Below, in pieces: positions 27,526-37,248 of a stretch of 64,000 bases of DNA. Under the pieces are notes generated by a model, which had not been told where the DNA came from, searched no databases, and saw nothing but the letters and a program-made list of their open reading frames with translations. Source of the stretch: Deltaproteobacteria bacterium (GTDB taxonomy: Bacteria; Desulfobacterota; Desulfuromonadia; Geobacterales; Pseudopelobacteraceae). The DNA is taken from positions 30,086 to 94,085 of the forward strand of contig JAJXYO010000036.1 in assembly GCA_021780495.1 (NCBI GenBank). Reading direction: 5' to 3'. The first letter of the stretch is position 1. Each line of letters begins with the position of its first letter. Position numbers and translations under genes: made by a program.

Positions 27526-29070
27526 TCAGCGCGTATAAGCTGGGGTGGATTTGGGATTACGGATCTTGAATTCAAGATAATGGGCGGCTTTTTTGAGCTT
27601 ATCGCTTGTGGTCACCTTCTCGGCAAACTCCAACAATGATTGCACAACCCTCGCCTCCGCCTCCTTATGTTCAATACCATGCCCTTCGATAATCTTCCGC
27701 AAATATCCGAGGATCGCCTTCTGTCCACCCTCGGTGTCAATACGTTCGGGCGCTACGATAAACAGGATATAACCGGCGGTGTCGCGAATGGCATCCGTCA
27801 GCGTGGCATCCGCCAGCAATGTTTGCATTACCGCCGCAATGCTACCCTTTTCAGCATAGTTAAGATTCTTGTTTTCAACATAATACTGCAGGTAAGCCAG
27901 GGCAGAGGCCTGGTTTTTCACACCGCCCAACGTAAAAAGCAGCAGATGGGCTACCTGCAGCTTGAGCGCGTCATCCTCGTCTGGCGACAGAAAACAGTTC
28001 AGCATGAGGGCGATTTTTTCACGGGCAGTTTCACTCAGCGAGTCCGATACAAGCTTCACCTTGATCTGCTCGAACAGCTCGCGTTTATTGGCATACTCGC
28101 CATACCTGATCCTGATTATCAGACCGCGAACCTCGGCATCGTCGGTTAATTCCCACAGCTCATCGACCGCAGTAATAATCCGGTGGCAAATACCCCTGAG
28201 CTTAGCATCCTTGGAGGGCTCATCCTGGTTCCAATAATCCGGATAGGTGTCGAGCACCGTATCAACCTCTTCCGGATGCCTGATTTTATCCATGACGTAG
28301 CTGAAATAGGTGAGTATTTTGACCTGATAGGTCTTGCCGCTGCCACTGAGCGGGCGCAACAGGTCATCAAGAAAGGCGGGATTCAGGCCCGAGGCACCGC
28401 TGCACAGATAGCGGTACACCCCTTCGGCCTTTTCGATCTGCTTTTCAATATACTTTTTACGCAGGATCTCGCCCAGATTTGTAGCCTGAACCTTCTTGAA
28501 AAAGACGCTCAGCAGGGTGGATGCGTAATGTTTCATATTGTTGTCGGCATCATCGGACAGAATAATGTCCAGACAGGCGTCAAAAATCTTAACCTGCTCC
28601 AGCTCATCCACAGAAGCGTCGATATATTCTTCCAGGATGGCGAGAATCTCAAGCATATGTGCCCGGTTGCGGCTACTGAGCAGGGTCATGAATGTGTCGC
28701 GCAGACTAACAGAATCGACGATTCCGAACAGGAACCGGACTGCAGCGTTTCGCCGGGCCGCGCCTTTGTGATCGGCCGTTTTGAGCAATTTGAGGATACT
28801 TTCGGCCGGGTCCGACACCCAACCCGGAACGAGAGTCTCCATCATGATTTCAGCTTTTCTGCGAAGACGAGTATCCAGATCGTATATAAAATACTTGGCC
28901 ACATCAATCTTGAATTCCCGACTGGCGGATGAGCTGGCTATGATTTCCAAAGCAACCGACTTGTCTTTGGCAGAGAGTTGGGCAAGATCTTTTTTTGCCT
29001 TGGCGGCGTCATTAATTTTTATGTAGAAATTTACTATGTCTTTGACGGATACTTCTGCTTCGAAGTTCAT
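27526..29070 (-). CDS. Large alpha-helical (HEAT-like) protein, unknown
   Basis: A 514-residue protein from the ATG at 29070, which follows GGAAGG at an ideal distance; the GTG three codons upstream is less likely. It is almost all predicted helix with repeated units of about 35-45 residues ending in hydrophobic pairs (for example LRRKAEIMMETLVPGW, AARRNAAVRFLFGIV, REKIALMLNCFL). This is the look of HEAT or ARM repeats, which form scaffolds for protein contacts. No signal peptide or catalytic motif. It is a single gene on the minus strand, convergent with mnmA, 14 bases away. Confidence 0.72.
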   Translation of the reverse strand: MNFEAEVSVKDIVNFYIKINDAAKAKKDLAQLSAKDKSVALEIIASSSASREFKIDVAKYFIYDLDTRLRRKAEIMMETLVPGWVSDPAESILKLLKTADHKGAARRNAAVRFLFGIVDSVSLRDTFMTLLSSRNRAHMLEILAILEEYIDASVDELEQVKIFDACLDIILSDDADNNMKHYASTLLSVFFKKVQATNLGEILRKKYIEKQIEKAEGVYRYLCSGASGLNPAFLDDLLRPLSGSGKTYQVKILTYFSYVMDKIRHPEEVDTVLDTYPDYWNQDEPSKDAKLRGICHRIITAVDELWELTDDAEVRGLIIRIRYGEYANKRELFEQIKVKLVSDSLSETAREKIALMLNCFLSPDEDDALKLQVAHLLLFTLGGVKNQASALAYLQYYVENKNLNYAEKGSIAAVMQTLLADATLTDAIRDTAGYILFIVAPERIDTEGGQKAILGYLRKIIEGHGIEHKEAEARVVQSLLEFAEKVTTSDKLKKAAHYLEFKIRNPKSTPAYTR

Positions 29071-29225
29071 CGTAAGCACCTTCCGTTTGTGTTAGTAAGT
29101 GAGAGCGGTGTGTGCAGAAACAATTCCGTTACCGCAGGTTTCCTGATGTCAGGATCAGGGCAGTATATCCCCAAGTGATGGCAAGCGCAACTATGAGATT
29201 AATGAAACAAGTGAGGAGGTTACCC

Positions 29226-30209
29226 ATGAACATGTTTATCACCCTGTGCGCCATGATGCTGATTGCATCAGGCGTGACAACAGCCCACGGCAAGAGTGTA
29301 ACCTTTTATGCTGATGGCGCCATAGTCGATCTGGAGGCCACCGCGTTCAAAGGGGTCCTCGAAGTCCCGCTGCCATCCGGCATAATCGAGGGTTCCTTGC
29401 GGGTCAGACCCGATAGCGGTACCACCATCCAGCGGATTGACATCATGCCTGCGACGCTTGCTTCAGGCAAGACCGAAAAGGAGCTGGACGCCCTGTACGA
29501 ACAGAAGAATCGGCTAGGAGACCGTCTGCAGGCATTGGCTACCCGAGAAGAAATATTCACGTCTGCTGCAAAATCACAGAGCGGCAAAGCACCGCGCAAA
29601 ACCAAGGCAAACCCGGATCCGATGCGGTCCATCAGGAAGGGCACCGAGTTTGCGATTGCACAACTGGAGACCGTTTACACAGCGCGTCGAAAAACGGAAC
29701 AGGAGATCAGTCGCATAGACAGCCTAATCGCAACAGCCCAAAAAAACAATCGGGGAGCCAAGACCGTCGCCCGGATAATAGTTTCACCCCCGCGGGGAAA
29801 AATCAGGGCACAATACGTTGTTGCCGATCAAGGCTGGACACCCCGCTATGACATTTATCTGAATGGCAGCGGCAATGCCAAGGTAGACCTGTCCGGTCAA
29901 TTCCCGGAGACATTTGAGGGATTTCAGCTCCTGGCTTCGCCCGCAGCATTAGCAGGCAGTGCAACAGCCAAGGTTTTTCCGGTACAGCCCGGCCCGGTCG
30001 CCAGCCTGGCCAGTTATCGACTGGCGGTCGCGGATGAGTTCTTTGGTGCTGGATTGCTGTCATCGTTTTCATTCGAACTGAAAAATCTGGAGTCCGTTCA
30101 TCTGCCGGCCGGAGATGCCAACGTCTACCACAACGGGGAATATGTCGGAAGGTTACGGTTTGAAGGGCTCTCGTCAGGACGGAGCAGAAGGTTGTCCGTG
30201 AAAAGATAA
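29226..30209 (+). CDS. Secreted DUF4139/MuiA-like protein, short form
   Basis: A 327-residue protein from the ATG at 29226, after AGGAGG; the frame is open upstream but lacks a site. It has a signal peptide (about residues 1-22) and then the pattern of the mucoidy-inhibitor MuiA/DUF4139 group: an N-terminal beta domain (VTFYADGAIVDLEA), a central coiled coil rich in Lys and Glu (about 80-175), and YDIYLNGSG-type strands. Full MuiA proteins are above 500 residues, so this one lacks about 200 residues at the C-terminus. It may be a natural short form. No partner gene. Confidence 0.68.
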   Translation: MNMFITLCAMMLIASGVTTAHGKSVTFYADGAIVDLEATAFKGVLEVPLPSGIIEGSLRVRPDSGTTIQRIDIMPATLASGKTEKELDALYEQKNRLGDRLQALATREEIFTSAAKSQSGKAPRKTKANPDPMRSIRKGTEFAIAQLETVYTARRKTEQEISRIDSLIATAQKNNRGAKTVARIIVSPPRGKIRAQYVVADQGWTPRYDIYLNGSGNAKVDLSGQFPETFEGFQLLASPAALAGSATAKVFPVQPGPVASLASYRLAVADEFFGAGLLSSFSFELKNLESVHLPAGDANVYHNGEYVGRLRFEGLSSGRSRRLSVKR

Positions 30210-30243
30210 ACGGCTGGCGGGGGTAACTCCCCGCCAGCCGTTT
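30208..30243. terminator. Strong hairpin between convergent genes
   Basis: Perfect 15-base arms (30208-30222 and 30229-30243, AAACGGCTGGCGGGG and complement) with a 6-base loop overlap the stop of the MuiA-like gene. T tracts are short on both strands, but the position between convergent genes supports termination. Confidence 0.75.
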
Positions 30244-30291
30244 GATAAAAAAACCGCACCTACTCCCTGTTTTCAAGACGATCAGAAAACG

Positions 30292-31308
30292 TTATTTCAA
30301 CAACACCTCGATCTTGGCCGTCTTCTTGGTGTCAGCCAGAAATTTCCCAACTTCGGCATTTATCTTCTGCTCTTTGAGATATTCCTCGATGCGCGGTCGC
30401 GCCTCCTTGAATTCAACCTTCTCAGCAGCGTTCCTGCCCGTCAGTTTGATAATATGATATCCAAAACGGGTTTCAACCACATCGCTGATCTCGCCTGGCT
30501 TGAGGGCAAATGCTGCTTTTTCAAAGGAGGGCACCATCTGCCCCTTGACAAATGTCCCCAGATCGCCGCCCTGCTTACTACTGGGGCAGGTGGAATTCGC
30601 TTTGGCGAGTGTCGCAAAATCAGCTCCAGCCAGCAGCTCCTTGTGCAGTTTTTCAGCTTTTTCCTTGGCCGCTTTCTTTTCTTGAGCGCTGGCCTTCTGA
30701 TCGACCCCTATGAGGATATGACTGGCCTTGACAGATTCCGGCTTGGTGAACTTGTCGAGGTTCTGGTCATAGAATTTTTTTGCATCCTCTTCCGTTACCG
30801 TAGCCTTGGGCACAAACGTTTTTTCAACGAAATTTGAAATTATCAGGTCCCGGCGGGTATACTCACGCAGATCCTTTTCAGTCATGTCCAGCTCTTTGAT
30901 TGCCTTCTCAAAATCGTGTTCATTGGCAAATCGGGCCTTGCCTTGGGCAATCTTCGCGTCGATCTGCTTGTCAAGATCCTTAATTTCAAGTTTCTGGGCG
31001 GCCTCGTACAGCAGTTCGGCTGAAATCAACTGTTGAAGGGCCTGCTTGTCCAGCTCTTTCTGGCGATCGGGAGCAATCTTCATCCCTCGCTGCCCGGACG
31101 TCATGACCTTGACGGCACGTCTTAGCTCAAGCGCACTGATTACCGTCCCGTTCACACGGGCAACCGCTTCCTGCCCGTCAGCAACGGCTTCAGATTTTGT
31201 GGGGGCAGCCTTCGTATTCGACTCTGCCGCATTGGAAACAACTCCGCAAGAAAAGAGTACTGCGAGCAGCAGACCCGTTGCGCGCAGTGCTTGGCGTGAT
31301 ACATGCAT
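30292..31308 (-). CDS. Periplasmic peptidyl-prolyl isomerase, SurA/PrsA (parvulin) type
   Basis: A 338-residue protein from the ATG at 31308, following AAAGGAG. A signal sequence (MHVSRQALRATGLLLAVLFSCG) starts it; a lipobox (LFSC) is possible but atypical. An N-terminal SurA-like helical region holds EEDAKKFYDQNLDKF, and the parvulin domain (about residues 200-310) shows KASHILI, GGDLGTF and FGYHIIKL. It should isomerise or chaperone exported proteins in the periplasm. It stands alone on the minus strand; the frame upstream to 31377 is not needed. Confidence 0.9.
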   Translation of the reverse strand: MHVSRQALRATGLLLAVLFSCGVVSNAAESNTKAAPTKSEAVADGQEAVARVNGTVISALELRRAVKVMTSGQRGMKIAPDRQKELDKQALQQLISAELLYEAAQKLEIKDLDKQIDAKIAQGKARFANEHDFEKAIKELDMTEKDLREYTRRDLIISNFVEKTFVPKATVTEEDAKKFYDQNLDKFTKPESVKASHILIGVDQKASAQEKKAAKEKAEKLHKELLAGADFATLAKANSTCPSSKQGGDLGTFVKGQMVPSFEKAAFALKPGEISDVVETRFGYHIIKLTGRNAAEKVEFKEARPRIEEYLKEQKINAEVGKFLADTKKTAKIEVLLK

Positions 31309-31495
31309 TGTAACAATCTCCTTTAGTGATTTTTTTGTTTTTCTAGCATATTTCAAGCAGCACGAAAAGGCAAACATACTTTTGACTTTTCACTCGGTTT
31401 CGGATACATTTATGCCGCTCGTGCATAGCAGTGCACGATCTAGGGGCTTACGCCCCCCGCCATCCGCTCCACGCGCCAAGGAGGAATATACACAC

Positions 31496-31855
31496 ATGAA
31501 AAAGGTTCTAGTCGTAGACGATAGCCTTTCCGTAGCTCGGCAGCTCGAAAAAATAATTGCAGATTCTGGTGATTTCACCAGTGTCGGCCATGCCAAGAAC
31601 GGAGCCGAGGCCATCAAGATGAACCACACGGAAAACCCGGACATCATCTGCATGGACATGAACATGCCCGGCATGGATGGCCTGACAGCGCTACGCAGCC
31701 TGGTGGTGCTTGACAAAGACGTCAAAGTGGTCATGGTGACCTCCCTGGGCGGAGTCGGCGACAAGTTTACCGAGGCGCTCAAACTGGGTGCAAAGAATGT
31801 AATATCTAAGCCTTTTGAGGCTGACAATGTCTTGCAGATCCTTCGGGAACTATAG
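31496..31855 (+). CDS. CheY-like single-domain response regulator
   Basis: A 119-residue receiver domain from the ATG at 31496, which follows AAGGAGGA. Acidic pair in VVDDS, phosphoacceptor in CMDMNMPGMDG (near Asp55), Thr/Ser in MVTSLGG and Lys in SKPFEA are all present, so phosphorylation should work. It has no output domain. The next gene encodes a CheX-like phosphatase, so the two likely form a phosphorylation and dephosphorylation pair in a taxis or Type IV pilus circuit. Confidence 0.92.
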   Translation: MKKVLVVDDSLSVARQLEKIIADSGDFTSVGHAKNGAEAIKMNHTENPDIICMDMNMPGMDGLTALRSLVVLDKDVKVVMVTSLGGVGDKFTEALKLGAKNVISKPFEADNVLQILREL

Positions 31856-31974
31856 CTTAGTTACAAATCATTTCTGCGGTTTTCCGACGGAAATCAATGT
31901 GGCTCACACACTATCTCTGTTTATCAGGGTACACATAATTTCCGCAGTTATCCAATATACCAAGGGGATCTGAC

Positions 31975-32841
31975 ATGGCCGTAAAATTTTTCGGGCAATT
32001 TCTTGTGGAGAACAGCCTCGTTTCCCGGGAAGCCCTTATCAAGGCAATTGACCTGCAGGATCAGAAGAACCTCAAGCTTGGTGAAATGGCAATCAGTATG
32101 GGTTATGTAACCCAGACTGAGATAGAACGCGCTCACAATGCGCAGATGTCAAAGGACATGAAACTTGGCGATCTGCTGGTTGAGATGGGTATTCTGACCC
32201 TGAACCAGCTGAACGATGTCATTACCCGCCAGAAGAACACCCACCTCTACATCGGAGAAGCACTGGTTCTGGTTGGCGCATTAAGCGCTGAAAAGCTCCA
32301 GCAGTATCTGGCTGATTTCAAGGCTGACCAGGCGCAGTACGTTTCCGAACGGATCGAGCTCCCTGGAAGTATAGCAAACAACCTCGTCTGGGAGATGACC
32401 GCCGACTTGACTTACAAGATGATCACACGCGTACTGGATCTGCAGTTTCGTCCCGGCAAGTGCCAGACGGTGACCACCGTTGACAGCAACTTCATGATGG
32501 CCGCCATGGATTTGTCAGGCGATGTCGAAGCCCGCTACATCATCTCGGTGTCAGAAGCCATCCAGAAGAGTGTTGCCAAGGCGATCCTGCGTGAGGACAC
32601 AGTCGACGATGAACCACTGGAGGTCCTCGAAGACACGGTCATGGAATTCGTCAACGTAGTCTGCGGCAATGTTGCTGCCAAGGCCTCTCAAATGGGCGTT
32701 ATCATGGAAATCAACCCGCCGGTCACGATTCATCCACCAGCAACGGGTCTGTCGGTCCCAACCGGACACACCGGGCTCTGTTTCCCGATCCATATTGGAG
32801 AAGACAATAAAATGGAACTGATCATTTTTATAAAAAGCTGA
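31975..32841 (+). CDS. CheX-like protein with N-terminal MshEN/GspE-N-like repeats
   Basis: A 288-residue protein. Residues about 1-110 hold two copies of a motif of the form LGEMAISMGYVTQTEIERA and LGDLLVEMGILTLNQLNDV. This is like the N-terminal nucleotide-binding repeats of GspE/MshE proteins (MshEN), some of which bind c-di-GMP. The C-terminal half (about 130-285) resembles CheX, a phosphatase of CheY-P, although the core ExxN helix is represented here by MEFVNVVCGNVAAKA. It lies 119 bases after the CheY-like gene. Linking c-di-GMP to CheY dephosphorylation is an inference. Confidence 0.72.
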   Translation: MAVKFFGQFLVENSLVSREALIKAIDLQDQKNLKLGEMAISMGYVTQTEIERAHNAQMSKDMKLGDLLVEMGILTLNQLNDVITRQKNTHLYIGEALVLVGALSAEKLQQYLADFKADQAQYVSERIELPGSIANNLVWEMTADLTYKMITRVLDLQFRPGKCQTVTTVDSNFMMAAMDLSGDVEARYIISVSEAIQKSVAKAILREDTVDDEPLEVLEDTVMEFVNVVCGNVAAKASQMGVIMEINPPVTIHPPATGLSVPTGHTGLCFPIHIGEDNKMELIIFIKS

Positions 32842-32869
32842 CCTCATCCCATACCTGCTCCACGTATAC

Positions 32870-32908
32870 AACGACCTGACCGCCATAACCTGTCAGGTCG
32901 TTGTTTTT
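32870..32908 (+). terminator. Intrinsic terminator of the CheY/CheX transcript
   Basis: An 11-base stem (AACGACCTGAC, 32870-32880, with its complement 32892-32902) and 11-base loop are followed by GTTTTTT. It overlaps the last codons of the convergent methyltransferase gene. Confidence 0.88.
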
Positions 32909-33636
32909 TCAGCCATGCCCAATATTTGGGCCACCTCCGCAGTATACTCGCCATCATCGCCACGTACAATCAACGGGGCCTCAACCGACACATCAGCCCG
33001 GCGGCCCTTTGCCAGCTCTGCCAGGAACACCTTGGCACCGGCTCCCATGCTACCATGAACCATGCGCAACCTGAGCAAGGCCAGCTTCAGTTCTACGGCG
33101 CAACAAATAAACTCGGCCAAACGAGACGGATGATAGATAAAGCAGATTCTGCCGCCAGGTTTTACCAGATATTTGGCGGCTGTCAAAAAATCAGCCAGTC
33201 CGGCGGTTGTCTCATGACGGGCAGCATCCCGCCCCGGATGGGGACTGACTCTGCCGCTGCACGGGGAACGAAAGGGAGGGTTGGACACGACCAGATCAAA
33301 GGACGAAACCGGGACGTATGAGCGCATAGTCAGTATATCGTCCGCAATGATTTCAATCCGGTCCTCCAGACAATTTGCCTGAACATTCTCCACCGCCAGT
33401 GACGCCATATCGGGGTTGCTCTCCACTGCGGTGAAACGGGCATCGGGGTGCATGCGGGCCAGGACCAGCGGAATAACACCGCAACCTGTCCCCATGTCAG
33501 CCACAACGGCCCGCCGGCAAACACGAGCAAACTTCGCCAACAGCAGTGCATCCAGAGAAAAGCGATAGCCTCGATCCGGCTGCCTGATGTTCAAGCTATA
33601 ACCCCGCAGGGTATCATCTGATGTCTGTCCGCTCAT
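32893..33636 (-). CDS. tRNA1(Val) adenine-37 N6-methyltransferase-like protein
   Basis: A 247-residue class I methyltransferase from the ATG at 33636 (MSGQTSDDTLRGYSL). The SAM site is VVADMGTGCGVIP, and the catalytic NPPF motif for amino-methylation of adenine follows VVSNPPF. That combination with an N-terminal GYRFSLDALLLAKF is the TrmN6/YfiC family, which methylates A37 of tRNA1(Val). The start lies inside the upstream YfhO-like gene (23-base overlap), so they are coupled. The longer frame from 33684 is possible but reaches deeper into the neighbour. Confidence 0.83.
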   Translation of the reverse strand: MSGQTSDDTLRGYSLNIRQPDRGYRFSLDALLLAKFARVCRRAVVADMGTGCGVIPLVLARMHPDARFTAVESNPDMASLAVENVQANCLEDRIEIIADDILTMRSYVPVSSFDLVVSNPPFRSPCSGRVSPHPGRDAARHETTAGLADFLTAAKYLVKPGGRICFIYHPSRLAEFICCAVELKLALLRLRMVHGSMGAGAKVFLAELAKGRRADVSVEAPLIVRGDDGEYTAEVAQILGMAEKTTT

Positions 33637-36058
33637 CACCGTTGTGCCCTTCCCTGCCTGTACGGCGCCAGAAGCGGATTTCACGACCTAGCATAATTGC
33701 AAAGATAACGAACGATAAAAATGTCAGCCACTTTCCGATCTTGAACGGCAGCGGGTCGAATCTGAATTCTATGTGGTGTGTACCAGGTGTCAGATAGACG
33801 CCCCGCAGGATATAGTTGACCGGGTAAATGGTTGTTGGTGTGCCGTCGACCGTAGCCTTCCACCCCTCATAGAATTTTTCTCCAAGGATCAGGAGACTAT
33901 TTGTCTTTGGTGTAGCAGCCACATCAATGCGCTCGCCTTCATACCGTTCCACACGGGCATCTCCGGGAGAACCTGTAAAAGACTGGACCAGAGGTATCGG
34001 GGGAGAGGACTCGACGAGAGCCGTCTGAACTGGGTTAAAGATAGCGTTCTGCAACATCTGAAGGATCTGTGCCGGATCATCCACTTTCAACACCACTGGC
34101 ACCAGCCAGGCCTTCGGTAAAACCGCGCGGTTTTCAAGCACAAGCTGTCCGTCCGGTGCTTGGAATACCGGGGCAAATTTGCCGCTCAGCTGGGATTGTT
34201 CCTTGGCGTACTGCTGGGTTGAAACTACCACATATTTTACATTGAGGATATCCGGCATGATTGAATTGAGACTGAAATTATCGAGATACTCCTGCCAACG
34301 CCTTTGCTGAACGGCGTTTGAGGTAAACATCACCGGTATCTTGTTGGAAACATACTGCATCGGGTCGCTGCCATCCATAGGCAGGGTCCGGTACTGGTTC
34401 GAACCACGGGCCAGATACTTCATTGTCGCCGTCTGGGTGGAACGGCCCTTTTCCGGTGCATTCACCAGGAACATAAACTTGTCATCGACACGCCAGACAT
34501 CACCTGCATACAGCACAATCAACACGCACGGCAACATCCAGGCACGCGTTTTTACCCGGCTAAACAGCACCAGTGCCCCGGCACACAACGACGCCAGCCC
34601 GGCTGCAATACCGGTTTCCAACATCAGGTTGTTCCAGCGCTGACTGACCAACTGCACACCCTGCTCATAGCGCGTCGGCTGGGCCAATCTCTCGATAAAC
34701 ATCTGTATCCAGGTTGCCTTGCCAAGCTGCAACACACCCAGGAACAAAAGCAACAGCACGGGTAGCGCCACAACCCCTGCCAGGTAGCGCCGGAACGAAC
34801 GTCGCGCCCTGATTTCCGCATCCATCAGCAGGTCGATCCCCCGTGCTGACAGCACACCCAACGCGAGCACCGAAATAAACATCATCATCTTGGGGACACG
34901 AAAACGGTTTATTCCCGGAAAATAATCATACAACAGGTTGTAAAACGGTGTGTACTTGCCCATGGAAAAGAGCAATCCCCCGGTAAGGCCGATTAAGGCC
35001 AACCAGGTGTATTTGTCACGGCGGAAGAGAAGCGGTAACGGAAGCAACAACCAGGGCAGCAGCCCCATATAGGAGAGCGTCTGGGTAAACACCATCCGCC
35101 CCCAGTAATAACTGGGGATATTGGAAGGATTTTCACCGGCTTCCTGACGGGAATATCCGAAAAAACCGGGTATCACAAACGCAGCTGTTTCTTCTGGCGG
35201 AAGTGACCATGACATGGCTTCCTCGCGGTCCAAGCCACCCTTGCCCTGGTTGGCACCGCTCTCTGCGCCCCGGTTGGTGTCTTTTGACCAATCGGCAAGC
35301 GGGATCAAGGACATGGAAACCGTAGAGAGAAAAAAGAACAGCACTATTAGATTCACTCCCAGCAACCGCGGGAGAGGATATAGAGGTCGTTCCCCAGGGT
35401 CAGCAAGTGCCGACCACGAGCGGATAAGGCTGTAGGCTCCGAGGCTGAGGCAGGTGTAAAAGGCAACCTGCCAGTGAGTATTAAAGAACTGGTAAGCCAG
35501 GACCATGGCTGTTGCAAGAAACCAGAAGGTCCGTCTTGTCCGGTATCCCTTCTCCAAGCAGTAGAAAGCCCATGGCGCAAAGGAGATAGTGGCGATCTTC
35601 ATGACGTGGCCGGCATTGATCAGAGACGCGTTTTCCGGTGCCAGAGCGAAGACCAGGCCGCCAAACAGGGCGGCATAGCGGCTCGTACCGATGAGGCGGC
35701 AGCAGGAATAGACACCGGCCGCTCCGATAAAAAACTGCACGACTATGAACCAGGCAATGTTGGACGGCAGAGGTATAAAGTGTAAGAGAAGATTACGAAG
35801 ATACAGAAATTGCATGGAAAGAGAGCCGCCGCCATCGGAGGTGCCGCTGTTCACGAGCAGGCTCCAGGTAGGATGCAGGTTCAACCGCAAGATATCTAAC
35901 AGCGGCATTTCGCGATATGACTTCACCGTCCAGAAGAACTCGTTGATAATGTCCGGGGCACGGATGATCTTGTCGGTGAACAGAATCCGGGCATAGAACA
36001 GTATCAACAACAGCAGCATTCCCGCCAACACCAGAAGGTCCTTGTTACGCTTGCTCAT
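33614..36058 (-). CDS. YfhO-family membrane protein of the surface-polysaccharide cluster
   Basis: An 814-residue protein with about 12 membrane segments and a C-terminal periplasmic domain ending with one more segment. The phrase YEGWKATVDGTPTTIYPVNY is the family signature of YfhO-like proteins; such proteins are predicted to be glycosyltransferases of the GT-C type that use lipid-linked sugars. An acidic DII..E region in the first loop (about residues 35-45) fits GT-C proteins. It is the last polysaccharide gene of the minus-strand run and overlaps the upstream GT4 gene by four bases. Role is inferred from family and place. Confidence 0.78.
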   Translation of the reverse strand: MSKRNKDLLVLAGMLLLLILFYARILFTDKIIRAPDIINEFFWTVKSYREMPLLDILRLNLHPTWSLLVNSGTSDGGGSLSMQFLYLRNLLLHFIPLPSNIAWFIVVQFFIGAAGVYSCCRLIGTSRYAALFGGLVFALAPENASLINAGHVMKIATISFAPWAFYCLEKGYRTRRTFWFLATAMVLAYQFFNTHWQVAFYTCLSLGAYSLIRSWSALADPGERPLYPLPRLLGVNLIVLFFFLSTVSMSLIPLADWSKDTNRGAESGANQGKGGLDREEAMSWSLPPEETAAFVIPGFFGYSRQEAGENPSNIPSYYWGRMVFTQTLSYMGLLPWLLLPLPLLFRRDKYTWLALIGLTGGLLFSMGKYTPFYNLLYDYFPGINRFRVPKMMMFISVLALGVLSARGIDLLMDAEIRARRSFRRYLAGVVALPVLLLLFLGVLQLGKATWIQMFIERLAQPTRYEQGVQLVSQRWNNLMLETGIAAGLASLCAGALVLFSRVKTRAWMLPCVLIVLYAGDVWRVDDKFMFLVNAPEKGRSTQTATMKYLARGSNQYRTLPMDGSDPMQYVSNKIPVMFTSNAVQQRRWQEYLDNFSLNSIMPDILNVKYVVVSTQQYAKEQSQLSGKFAPVFQAPDGQLVLENRAVLPKAWLVPVVLKVDDPAQILQMLQNAIFNPVQTALVESSPPIPLVQSFTGSPGDARVERYEGERIDVAATPKTNSLLILGEKFYEGWKATVDGTPTTIYPVNYILRGVYLTPGTHHIEFRFDPLPFKIGKWLTFLSFVIFAIMLGREIRFWRRTGREGHNGDERTDIR

Positions 36059-37248
36059 CGCTTCACGTTCTCCCTGTAAAATCGGTCCAATTGCCCCGCA
36101 TGGTCATGCCAGCTGAAATGCGACAGCAGATACTGCCTCCCTGTCCTGCCCATCATCTGCCGCCGCTCCCGGTCGCGCAGCAGCCCCACCGTCCGAACAA
36201 CCATGGCCTGCCAGTCACCGGGGTCACAGAGAATTCCGGAGACTCCGTCTTTGACATACTCCGTCACCTGCCCTACCCGGCTCCCAACCACGGCCACCTC
36301 GGCCATCAGGAGTTCGGTCAGCTTGGCCGGACATTTACACCGGTTGACAAGAGTATCGGCAAAAGGGTAGATAGCCACATCCCCGGCCGCCAGATAGCCG
36401 GGCAGCTCACCGGGTTCCACCCACCCCGCCATGACAAGTGCCTCCGCAAAGCCGATGCTGCGAGCCGCGTCCAAAAGCTCATTCTCCTCCCCGCGACGGC
36501 CCTTGCCAACCACCAGAAACCGGACCGACGGCACCTGGTGCCATATCTCCCCGAACACCCGGTGGAGCATGCCCTGTTCAAATTCAAAAAAACGGGTATA
36601 GAGCAGGACAACCGGCGCTGCCAGTCCGATGCCGAGACGCTCCCGGACTGCGGCCCCGGCTCCCCCGGGAGCTGTCGCCACGCAGTTGGGGAGATAGAGG
36701 AGATGTTCTCGCGAAACGCCAGCTTCACGGGCTTTGGCCTCCAGTCCCCGGCTCGCCACCGTCACGGCACAGGCGTTGCGCAGCAGCCACGTTTCCTGGA
36801 ACGCAAACACTCGCTTCTCCACCGGAGAGTAACCCAGGAGGTCGTTCATGCCCCCATCCCCCTCCCAGTCGTCAGTGTCCAGCATGACCGGCGGAAGCCG
36901 AAAGCCTAAGCGACGCAGTACGAGCAGCAGCATTGCCGCCAGGCCCGCATACCCCTTTGGTTTGAACAGGTGTACCAGGTCGGGGTGTTCATCGAGGACC
37001 GCACGGAATAATCGCCACGACAGGACCAGAGCTGCCATTGCCTTGTTGCGCGGTCCGAGCGTCACGTTGCGCAGGAGCACCCCCCCGACGACCTCTTCCT
37101 TACCCGAATCCTCCGGGTTGGTATAGGGAGGGGCCACAATGGTCACCCGGTGTCCGAGCTGTTGCAGCTCAAGTGCCAGAGGCAGCATACGGGCGATGAC
37201 CGTTCCCTTGGGGCGAATCCCGAACGGTGCCAGAAAAACTATGTTCAC
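36055..37248 (-). CDS. Glycosyltransferase family 4
   Basis: A 397-residue GT-B enzyme. The N-terminal Rossmann domain starts MNIVFLAPFGIRPKGT, and the C-terminal domain holds the sugar-nucleotide site (about 220-370: VVGKGRRGEE, then GWVEPGELPGYLAAGDVAIYPFADT and ELLMAEV). It transfers a sugar with retention of configuration. It overlaps both neighbours by four bases, so it is part of the polysaccharide operon. The acceptor and sugar cannot be read from sequence. Confidence 0.88.
   Translation of the reverse strand: MNIVFLAPFGIRPKGTVIARMLPLALELQQLGHRVTIVAPPYTNPEDSGKEEVVGGVLLRNVTLGPRNKAMAALVLSWRLFRAVLDEHPDLVHLFKPKGYAGLAAMLLLVLRRLGFRLPPVMLDTDDWEGDGGMNDLLGYSPVEKRVFAFQETWLLRNACAVTVASRGLEAKAREAGVSREHLLYLPNCVATAPGGAGAAVRERLGIGLAAPVVLLYTRFFEFEQGMLHRVFGEIWHQVPSVRFLVVGKGRRGEENELLDAARSIGFAEALVMAGWVEPGELPGYLAAGDVAIYPFADTLVNRCKCPAKLTELLMAEVAVVGSRVGQVTEYVKDGVSGILCDPGDWQAMVVRTVGLLRDRERRQMMGRTGRQYLLSHFSWHDHAGQLDRFYRENVKR

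Noticed and set aside
36091..36909. 272-codon plus-strand frame
   Set aside because: Antisense to the GT4 gene; composition shows reversed codon bias.
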